From a virus, in IMG/VR virus record IMGVR_UViG_3300032954_000005, positions 1 to 64,000 of that record: 64,000 nucleotides of DNA. One strand, 5' to 3'. Each line of letters opens with the position of its first letter. Position 1 is the stretch's first letter. The notes beneath the pieces were generated by a model that worked only from the letters and a program-made list of their open reading frames with translations, had not been told where the DNA came from and made no database searches. Shown piece after piece: positions 57,596 through 64,000 of the stretch. A program made the position numbers and the translations under genes.

Positions 57596-59019
57596 TAGAC
57601 CAGATTCACCGTAACGTTTCCCGTCACGCCCTGTGTTACCTCGTTAAAGTTCACCCCGACGTCCAACGTCTGCGCCGCACCGCTCGCCGTGATGTTTACG
57701 GTGGCGCCCGTTCCCACTCCCGCCCCGGTTTCAAGAAGCGCCACACCCGTCGCCGTCACGTAGTCCGTACCCGTTTGGATCAGTGAGATGCCCGTGATGT
57801 TTCCGCTTCCCCCCACCGAGGTCACCTTGACCTGGGCCGCGTTGCTGGAGTTATTTTGGTTAACGATCAGGACGTCGTTGACCGCGTAGCCCGTGCCCGC
57901 CGCGTTGATCGTCGCCGTCTGCAGGAGCCCGGAGTGTGCCAACGTCAGCGAACGAATGGAGAAGGTAGGTGCCTCAAGGCTCCCAGCCTGCGCCATCACG
58001 TAGGCGCTCAGCGCGCTCAGCGTCAGCGGCTCCCCGATCTGTAGCGAGTTAAGGTAGCCGACGATCGCCGCCTGAACCGCCGCCTGGGTGGCGCTGTTGT
58101 TGCCGCTGATGATGTGGACTTGCGCCACGACCACGATCGCAACATACGTCGGGCGGTCGAAGCGGATGGTCGTCACGAAGCCCGTGTATGGGTCGGTGAT
58201 CGCCACCGAGGAGGCGCCGTTGGTGTAGCACCCGGGGGTCTTATTGTTGTAGATCGTCTGCGCGACGTTCTGGTCGGTGTCCCCTTCGACCACCGCGGTT
58301 ATGGAGTGGGGCGGATTCCCGTAGATGTCGGTGGCGCCCGTCGGGTTCTCCGCCACCGTCGCGCGCGTCACGTTAGGCAGCGCCTTAAGCCCGGCCAACG
58401 TCCCGTCCACGCGCGTCTGCGAGGGAAGCGCCACGCTCAGGTAAAACCGCGCCCGGAGCTGCGCGTCCGTCTCGATGGGTTGCCCAATCGCCGCCGCGCC
58501 CGCGTTGTTGACCGTGCTCCAGCCCGCGGTGGGATTGTTGATGATACTGATGGTGCTCGGCGCAGCGGAGACCGCGCCCAACGTCTCGCACGTCGCGGTC
58601 ACGTCGATCGTGCCGCTCATGGGGATGGTCACCGTTGAGGGAAGGTCCCAGAGAAACCCGTTCACGTCGCGCGCCACGCCGTTCGCAATCACGGTATTCG
58701 CCGTCCCGGTGATGGTCAAGGTCACGGAGCTCGCGGTCGCCTGCTTGCGCGCGATCCCAGACAGCTTCACGATCCCGTCGAGCCCCGCTCCCACCGCGGT
58801 CGCCGGGCTGCGGTTGAGGTAGACCAGCTGAAGCCCCTGAAGCGTGTCATTGATCTTCAGGCAGACGGTGGAGATCCACTGGTACTCTGCCGCGTCGTTC
58901 CCCACGTACGCACCCGGTCCGTAGATGCTCTGAAACGAGTTCAAAAGAGAGTTGAGAATGTCGAGGTACTGCGAGATCGTGAGTCCCGCGGCGCCGATCG
59001 TCGGCGGCGTGTACGCCAT
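57595..59019 (-). CDS. Baseplate J-like protein
   Basis: 474 aa. NDTLQGLQLVYLNRSPATAVGAGLDGIVKLSGIAR at the N-terminus, IGQPIETDAQLRARFY and AEVENPTGATDIYGNPPHSI-like segments are the signatures of gpJ-type baseplate wedge proteins. Located between the gp25-like and DUF2612 genes. Confidence 0.85.
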   Translation of the reverse strand: MAYTPPTIGAAGLTISQYLDILNSLLNSFQSIYGPGAYVGNDAAEYQWISTVCLKINDTLQGLQLVYLNRSPATAVGAGLDGIVKLSGIARKQATASSVTLTITGTANTVIANGVARDVNGFLWDLPSTVTIPMSGTIDVTATCETLGAVSAAPSTISIINNPTAGWSTVNNAGAAAIGQPIETDAQLRARFYLSVALPSQTRVDGTLAGLKALPNVTRATVAENPTGATDIYGNPPHSITAVVEGDTDQNVAQTIYNNKTPGCYTNGASSVAITDPYTGFVTTIRFDRPTYVAIVVVAQVHIISGNNSATQAAVQAAIVGYLNSLQIGEPLTLSALSAYVMAQAGSLEAPTFSIRSLTLAHSGLLQTATINAAGTGYAVNDVLIVNQNNSSNAAQVKVTSVGGSGNITGISLIQTGTDYVTATGVALLETGAGVGTGATVNITASGAAQTLDVGVNFNEVTQGVTGNVTVNLV

Positions 59020-59420
59020 TAAAAGCTCCCCGCGCTGGGCGGCTGCGGCATGTTGGTCACGACCACCGCGCCGAACTGCGTTTGAACCACGGCATAAAAG
59101 TCGAAGGTAAGTGTCGCACGGTTAAAGCTCGCGTAGAGGGACTGAATCCCGTTAGGAAGCACGTAGGGCGTACCCAGGATGCGCTGCTGGATCAGCAGCG
59201 TAATCTTCTGCTGGTTCGCCGGGCTCGCGCTCGCGCCTAAAATCTGCTGCCACAGCGGAAGCCCGTCGAGCGTGTTCTCCCACCACTCCCCCACGAAGAG
59301 CAGCAGCCGCGTCTGAATTGCCTGCGCCACCGCGTCCACGTCCGTCAGGTAGTTCGCCCGCCCCTGCCCGTAGATGGGGTCGTGGTTCGCGTCCAGCTTC
59401 CGATAAAGGATGGTCGCCAT
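59019..59420 (-). CDS. gp25/W-like baseplate protein
   Basis: 133 aa. VAQAIQTRLLLFVGEWWENTLDGLPLWQQILG is the core of the gp25/gpW family (T4 baseplate wedge). Proteins of this kind sit at the inner baseplate. Gene order matches: after the spike-like gene and before gpJ. Confidence 0.8.
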   Translation of the reverse strand: MATILYRKLDANHDPIYGQGRANYLTDVDAVAQAIQTRLLLFVGEWWENTLDGLPLWQQILGASASPANQQKITLLIQQRILGTPYVLPNGIQSLYASFNRATLTFDFYAVVQTQFGAVVVTNMPQPPSAGSF

Positions 59421-60122
59421 TTAGACCACGCCTCCCGTGTCGCCGCTTCCCGGCTGGACGCCGCTGTGCTTGTGGCTCAAAAAAACCTTGCCGTCGATCG
59501 TCGTGTTGTCGCCGATGGAAACGGCGGAGTTCCCGATGGTCACCTGATCGCTTCCCGTGATGTTAACGGTCTGCGCCGTGACGTTGATCGTTCCCGTCTC
59601 GACCTCCAGGTTGAGCTCCTGGTCAGCGTAGTCGAGCGTGATGACCACCTTCCCGTCGTCGCTGCGCAGCTGACAGTTGTCTGGATCATAGTTCTGAATT
59701 ACATTGGGCTTTGACCAGCAGCCTAGGATCGCAAAGGGGTCCGACAGGCTGTGCCGGCGTGGCACCAGCGGGTCCTGAACTTCCCCGGACTGCCACCACG
59801 TGTCGATGCACGCGTCGGCGAAGACCAGCAGGCACTCGTCCCCCGGCTGGACCGGGATGGTCAGCGAAAATCCACCGCCGCGCGGGAGCACCACGGGGAC
59901 GTCGGCCAGGTCGGGTATCTCCTCCGTCACCAGCTCCTGGTTTTGAATCGTCACCTCGCGCAGCGCCACGCTCACCACGGCCAGCTGCGTGTCAGCGTCA
60001 AAGCTCCGAACGATGCCCGGCACCGCCACGCGCAGCGCGCAGCTAAGCTGCCAGAGCGGCAGCCGGTACTTGTTGACGTCGATTCCCAGCCGGGTCGGAA
60101 AGTTTACCTGCGGCGTCGACAT
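59421..60122 (-). CDS. Baseplate spike/hub-type protein (Gp138 / gpV-like)
   Basis: 233 aa from the ATG at 60122, overlapping the upstream stop. Gp138-type N-terminal OB fold (VPGIVRSFDADTQLAVVSVALRE; PIQPGDECLLVFADACIDTWWQSG-like), then a beta-helix shaft with LNLEVETGTINVTAQTVNITGS and a His-containing tip (FLSHKHSGVQPG), which may bind metal as spike tips do. Confidence 0.8.
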   Translation of the reverse strand: MSTPQVNFPTRLGIDVNKYRLPLWQLSCALRVAVPGIVRSFDADTQLAVVSVALREVTIQNQELVTEEIPDLADVPVVLPRGGGFSLTIPVQPGDECLLVFADACIDTWWQSGEVQDPLVPRRHSLSDPFAILGCWSKPNVIQNYDPDNCQLRSDDGKVVITLDYADQELNLEVETGTINVTAQTVNITGSDQVTIGNSAVSIGDNTTIDGKVFLSHKHSGVQPGSGDTGGVV

Positions 60123-61102
60123 TACTGCCCCCAGCCTAAGAGCAGCAGCGCTGCGTTCGTCACCCCGTGCACCTCGCTGTACCACTGCGGGCCGCGGGTG
60201 TCCCCCACGTGGCGCACCGCCGCTACCTTGTAGATGCCGTCCTGGTCGAGGATGCTGACCCTCTGCCCGATTTGCGCTTTGATAAATCTGATCACGCTGT
60301 TGTCAATCTTCGCCTGCTGCGGTGGGTACTGCACTTTAAGCCTAGGATCTAAAAGCACGCGAAAGCTAAGGCCGTCCTGCGTCTGCTGAGGGACGCCGAC
60401 GATCGACCCGGGGGCCGACGCCACCTGCCCGCTTAGGCTGGGCGGGGAGTACGTAAAAATTTCCCCGCTCGTCGCGCTGTCGCTCAGGTCGCTCAGGACG
60501 AGGCCGTCGTCATCCACGTAGTAGGCGTACTGGTTGTCGGCCGCGACCCACGCCAGGAACTCGTCGGGAGTCCCAAAGATGGTCTGCGCCCGTGGAAACT
60601 GCGTCGGCTTAATTCCCTTGGGAATCGTCACGTTGCCCAGCGGGTTAAGCGCCTCCTCCACGATGCGCCTCACCAGCTGCGCCTGCGTCGCGTAGGCCGA
60701 CTGCGCGAAGCTGACGAAGTTGTTGCCCAGCTTGTCGGGACCAATGACGCAGTGAAGGGTCATCTTAAAGTCCACCACGTTGTCCCGTTCCCAGAACGGC
60801 TGAAACAGCTTGCCCTTGAAGATCTGTCCGTAGTTGCCGTTTTCGTACCCCGCGCTGACGGTCACCGTCATGCCCTTTTGTAGCAGCGTTTCAGTGGTCT
60901 TCGTGTTCAGGTTGTAGAGCACGATGTCCCCGTACCAGAACTGCACGTAGCCGGGCTGCAGGATGTCGAACGTCGCGCGCAGGTTCGACGTTTCGTTGAT
61001 GGGCGGGTCAAAGATCGCATTCCCGTCCGCGTCGAGCACCTGGATCTCCCACCGGCGCAGGTACCCTGTGGCGCCCGTCGGCTGCTGCGCGGTCGCGCTC
61101 AC
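60122..61102 (-). CDS. Baseplate hub protein (gpD/gp27-like)
   Basis: 326 aa from the GTG at 61102, coupled by GTGA; an earlier start at 61123 is possible. Segments LRATFDILQPGYVQFWYGDIVLYNL, GYENGNYGQIFKGKLFQPFWERDNV and DEFLAWVAADNQYAYYVDDDGLVL have the paired barrel layout of phage hub proteins. Located between the plug and spike genes. Confidence 0.7.
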   Translation of the reverse strand: MSATAQQPTGATGYLRRWEIQVLDADGNAIFDPPINETSNLRATFDILQPGYVQFWYGDIVLYNLNTKTTETLLQKGMTVTVSAGYENGNYGQIFKGKLFQPFWERDNVVDFKMTLHCVIGPDKLGNNFVSFAQSAYATQAQLVRRIVEEALNPLGNVTIPKGIKPTQFPRAQTIFGTPDEFLAWVAADNQYAYYVDDDGLVLSDLSDSATSGEIFTYSPPSLSGQVASAPGSIVGVPQQTQDGLSFRVLLDPRLKVQYPPQQAKIDNSVIRFIKAQIGQRVSILDQDGIYKVAAVRHVGDTRGPQWYSEVHGVTNAALLLLGWGQ

Positions 61103-61452
61103 GGCGTGGGCTGGTCCCCCCACACCAGCACGTAGCCGTCGCCCAGGTTGGTGTTGTCAGGAGAGTCGAACGCCGAGGAGGTGTCGTTCCCCGTGTTGAT
61201 CACGTACGCGCTCCCGATGCCTAGGTAGCCGTACTGCCCCAGGATGTTTGCCGCCGGCCACACGCCCGTCAGCAGCGGCACGCTGTCCAGCAGCAGATTA
61301 CCACTCGCGTCGCTGATCGACAGCACCCAGTAGTCAGCCATCTCGCTGTAGCGCAGCGCGCAGTTCAGCGTTACGGTTTTCCCGTTGACGTCGACCGTCA
61401 CCCGAAAGTTCTGGTTCGGCGCGTTGGTCAGCGGCACAACCTGGTTGCTCAC
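61099..61452 (-). CDS. Baseplate plug-type protein (DUF6983-like)
   Basis: 117 aa from the GTG at 61452 (GTGA overlap). NFRVTVDVNGKTVTLNCALRYSEMADYWVLSI and SVPLLTGVWPAANILGQYGYLGIGSAYV are the pattern of baseplate plug proteins. The position before the hub gene fits. Confidence 0.75.
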   Translation of the reverse strand: MSNQVVPLTNAPNQNFRVTVDVNGKTVTLNCALRYSEMADYWVLSISDASGNLLLDSVPLLTGVWPAANILGQYGYLGIGSAYVINTGNDTSSAFDSPDNTNLGDGYVLVWGDQPTP

Positions 61453-62201
61453 CGCGCAAGCCCCGTAAGCTGCGTGGCGAGCGACGACCACGTTCCCGCG
61501 CCCGGAATATTGGTTGCTTTCTCAACAATGTGCGTAAGTAACGAATCCTTAGGAAGCAGCGGCTGAAGCGACCCGTCGTGCGTTGCCTGAGACGTCTGGT
61601 CCCGCTGGCTCTGGGCCGGCAAAGGCTGCGTCGCCACGTTGACGATCGCCGGAATGATCTGCTGCAGGCTGATCACCGCCCGCAGGCCGCTGATCGTCTT
61701 ATGGTCGTCGATCACGATAATGTTCTCGATGATCATGTTCGTGTAGGTGCGCAGCCGCGTGGTCAACGTCAGCGGCTGGCGCGACGCCTGAACGCTTAAA
61801 AACGTGTTGTAGGCCGACACCGACTTCGGCCCGCTGGCGTACGCCTTTGCATCGTAGCTGTCCATCGCATCCGACATGCCCACGCTCAGCTCCACACGCG
61901 CCGGAAGCAGGTACATGTGATCGGTGATCGGCGCCCCCGACTGCGTCGGATGCTGCGTCGCCACAGCCGGCTGCTGATGCAGGAGACGCAGTACGGCGTC
62001 GAAGTAGTAGTTCGTGGTGCCGCTTCCCGTCGTGGTCGTCATCACCGCGAGGCTCGTCTGCGGGGGCGCGTTCGTCCACTGCGGCGGGCGCCACGGCCCG
62101 CGCTGCGTGCTGGGCGCAGGCGGGGGCGCGATCGAAAAACGCAGCACCGTCCACGGCGCTTCTAAATTTCCCAGGATCGACTGTGAGCCAAAGTTTCCCA
62201 C
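61449..62201 (-). CDS. Dit-like tail/baseplate protein
   Basis: 250 aa. Residues 90-180 (LLPARVELSVGMSDAMDSYDA; NMIIENIIVIDDHKTISGLRAVISL) resemble the N-terminal part of Dit-like phage tail proteins. Pro-rich N-terminus. Located between tape measure and plug genes, as usual. Confidence 0.65.
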   Translation of the reverse strand: MGNFGSQSILGNLEAPWTVLRFSIAPPPAPSTQRGPWRPPQWTNAPPQTSLAVMTTTTGSGTTNYYFDAVLRLLHQQPAVATQHPTQSGAPITDHMYLLPARVELSVGMSDAMDSYDAKAYASGPKSVSAYNTFLSVQASRQPLTLTTRLRTYTNMIIENIIVIDDHKTISGLRAVISLQQIIPAIVNVATQPLPAQSQRDQTSQATHDGSLQPLLPKDSLLTHIVEKATNIPGAGTWSSLATQLTGLAR

Positions 62202-63860
62202 CTAGCGATAAACCCCCGTGGCCTGTGACAGCGTGCGCTGCGTCTTCTTTACCAGAGCGTCCTCGATCGCGTGAAGGACGACCGTCTCGATCTCCTCCTT
62301 TGACGCCCCGGGCTGCGTGATGTTAATGGTCACCCCTCCCACGTTAAGTTCCCGCTCCTCCACGTCGCGGGCATACTTTTGAACGCTCGCCGGGATCGCG
62401 CCGCCCGTGGCCAGCGCCCGCGCCAGCTTGTCGGGACCCCAGTTGTAAGCCTCCAGGGCGAGGGTCTCGTCCTTAAACTGCCTAAGCAGCTGCTGGTAGT
62501 AGCGAAGCCCGCCCGCGATGTTCTGCTCGTAGTTGAACGGGTCCTTCACCCCCTCGCGAAGCGCAGTGTCGGGCATCAGCTGCATCACGCCCTTCTCGCC
62601 TGATGTGCCCACAGCGTTGGGGTTAAAGTCTGATTCCTGCTTCGCGATGCCCAGGGCCAACCCAGGAGAGATCCCCAGGTTCTGCGCCGTGCTAATGATC
62701 GCCCTCACCACGCGGTCGCGCGTCTCCGCCAAGCTTTGTGCCATCGCGCCCGCGGGAACCCCTGGCGCGGGCGGCGCGGGCGGAAGCGTCGGGGGCCCGC
62801 CGATCGTCTCCTGCGGCATGGGCGTTTCGCCGTAACGGTTAAACAGGAACCACTTGGCCCAGTCAACGATCTGCTTATCCTCGCGGGTAACCCCCAGCGC
62901 CCCCGTCGCCCCCGGCGCGGGCGACCTAACGCCGGCGAGCTGGTCCACGCCTTGCCGAAACAGATCACCCGCCTTCTTAAACTCGCCGTGCCGCGCGGCG
63001 TCGAGCGCGTCGCCAAACTTGTCGAGCCCCTGAAACAGCAGCTTGATATCGGCCCACGTCGTCTTGATTGCCGCGTCCACGTCGTCGATCGCCTTTAGGA
63101 GCTTCTCAAAGGTAAGCGGCCCCGCGAGCGCCTTGTCGCCCGTCAGCTCGCTCACCATGTGAACGAGCCCGGTCGCGACCTCCCGCGCCGCGGCGCCCAG
63201 GTCCTTCGCGATCTGCCACGCCTCCTTGAGCGCCGGCACCAGGTCCGTCGCGATCCCCCGGGAGATCTCCGGGATGCGCGCGATAAAGTTGTTAAGGTAC
63301 TCGTCGAGCCGTTTCACGCCCTCCTGGCTGTCGAGCCCGAAGGCCCGCGCCAGGCTTACCACCACGCTCTGCCCCAAGTACTGAAACGCCACGCCCAGCT
63401 TCGTAAACTCAAAACGGATGTCGCGCAGATTGCGCATCTGCCGCTGGTAATCGCCGCCCAGCTGCTTTTGAAGTAAAGCCTGCTCCTGGATCAGCTCACG
63501 AAAGCGCTCACGCAGCTCAGGGTTCCACGCGATCTGGTCGAGGGAGTAGCCCAGCGCCTCGGACGCGATCTTCATCTTTTTCGCCGCGTCCACCGACATG
63601 TACATCTGCATCGCGTAGAGCTGAAAGTCAAGCTCCCCCTGGGACACGCTGTTTGCGAGCCCTACGGTCGCCGTGGCGATCGCCGCATACGCTCCGACGA
63701 TCGAACCCGTCAGCTTTACGAACATGTTGCCCAATCCGACGGTATGGTGCTCCACCTCCCGCTGTACCTTCGCCAGCGTCTGCTCGAACTGCGCCATCTG
63801 GTTGGTATCAATCTGCCAGCCCAGCGCGACGAGATAACTTTTGATGACGTCGGTGTCCAT
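62202..63860 (-). CDS. Tape measure-type protein with C-terminal lytic transglycosylase
   Basis: 552 aa. Helical and coiled N-terminal two-thirds with one hydrophobic stretch (VKLTGSIVGAYAAIATATVGL). Residues 395-510 form an SLT domain: AQNLGISPGLALGIAKQESDF (catalytic Glu in KQES), GEKGVMQLMPDT, QNIAGGLRYYQQLL, ALEAYNWG. The enzyme cuts peptidoglycan during DNA entry. It is short for a tape measure, which may mean a short tail or that this is a separate tail lysozyme with a tape-measure gene outside the window. Confidence 0.75.
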   Translation of the reverse strand: MDTDVIKSYLVALGWQIDTNQMAQFEQTLAKVQREVEHHTVGLGNMFVKLTGSIVGAYAAIATATVGLANSVSQGELDFQLYAMQMYMSVDAAKKMKIASEALGYSLDQIAWNPELRERFRELIQEQALLQKQLGGDYQRQMRNLRDIRFEFTKLGVAFQYLGQSVVVSLARAFGLDSQEGVKRLDEYLNNFIARIPEISRGIATDLVPALKEAWQIAKDLGAAAREVATGLVHMVSELTGDKALAGPLTFEKLLKAIDDVDAAIKTTWADIKLLFQGLDKFGDALDAARHGEFKKAGDLFRQGVDQLAGVRSPAPGATGALGVTREDKQIVDWAKWFLFNRYGETPMPQETIGGPPTLPPAPPAPGVPAGAMAQSLAETRDRVVRAIISTAQNLGISPGLALGIAKQESDFNPNAVGTSGEKGVMQLMPDTALREGVKDPFNYEQNIAGGLRYYQQLLRQFKDETLALEAYNWGPDKLARALATGGAIPASVQKYARDVEERELNVGGVTINITQPGASKEEIETVVLHAIEDALVKKTQRTLSQATGVYR

Positions 63861-64000
63861 CAGCGGTTCCTTATTTCGTCCAGGTATGCGGCCTCGTTCA
63901 GCTTATTTTCCTCGATAACGTCAAGAAGCAGGTTGATCTCGATGAGGTCATCGACCGTGTAGGTGCCGTCCCACGTCTCGTGCTGCCGCCACAGTCCCGC
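63860..64000 (-). CDS. Partial small protein upstream of tape measure (DUF6889-like or chaperone)
   Basis: Only the last 46 codons are present; it continues beyond the right edge. The reading AGLWRQHETWDGTYTVDDLI, then DVIEENKLNEAAYLDEIRNR ends at a stop overlapping the tape measure ATG (TGATG). The place just before the tape measure is where tail assembly chaperones or the DUF6889 group are found. Confidence 0.5.
   Translation of the reverse strand, partial: AGLWRQHETWDGTYTVDDLIEINLLLDVIEENKLNEAAYLDEIRNR

Noticed and set aside
1-64000. Temperate phage or prophage integration module
   Set aside because: No integrase, excisionase, recognisable repressor or attachment site was found in the window; the missing part of the genome could still contain them.

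Overview
The window is part of the genome of a tailed double-stranded DNA phage. It carries terminase, a DUF1073-type portal, a tape measure with a lytic transglycosylase domain, and a contractile-type baseplate set (Dit-like, plug, hub, gp138/spike-like, gp25/W-like, J-like, DUF2612). GC content is high. There are no ribosomal, tRNA or cellular housekeeping genes and no integrase. Many small genes overlap by ATGA or GTGA. The fibre-like proteins carry Sec signal peptides that often end in alanine-glutamine, a style common in Acidobacteriota and other soil bacteria, so a soil Gram-negative host is possible; this is inference only.

Layout. Positions 1-18545 run leftward: small gene, small terminase, DUF3467 protein, a possibly frameshifted small gene, large terminase, then a large cassette of fibre or tailspike-like proteins, then the portal, which runs off the left edge. 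Positions 18546-19309 are a divergent AT-rich control region. It has a leftward and a rightward sigma70-type promoter flanking about 17 copies of the octamer GTTATCAC, so it is a candidate replication origin and/or operator. Positions 19310-50688 run rightward. They hold primase-helicase, many small genes, a J-domain protein, a DUF2158-papain fusion, an SSB-like protein, family A DNA polymerase, a Cas4-like nuclease, HNH, VRR-NUC, an SNF2-like helicase, and a DNA-modification and nucleotide module (UDP-sugar dehydrogenase-like, glycosyltransferase-like, C5-methyltransferase, kinase-UDG fusion, thymidylate synthase homologue with a cytosine-type substitution, dCMP deaminase, MazG-like hydrolase). 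Next come a UvrD-like helicase and small genes separated by a repeated structured RNA element. A strong terminator at 50769-50798 closes this arm. Positions 50951-64000 run leftward again: tape measure, baseplate, then fibre-like and secreted proteins.

Because both ends of the window carry leftward virion genes, the two structural arms probably join outside the window on a circular map, with capsid, sheath and tube genes in the missing part.

The most notable points are: a possible T4-like cytosine-modification pathway assembled from non-T4 parts (39245-44926); five copies of a covarying RNA leader element (45438-49250); the GTTATCAC array (18694-19228); and signal peptides on at least nine virion-arm proteins.
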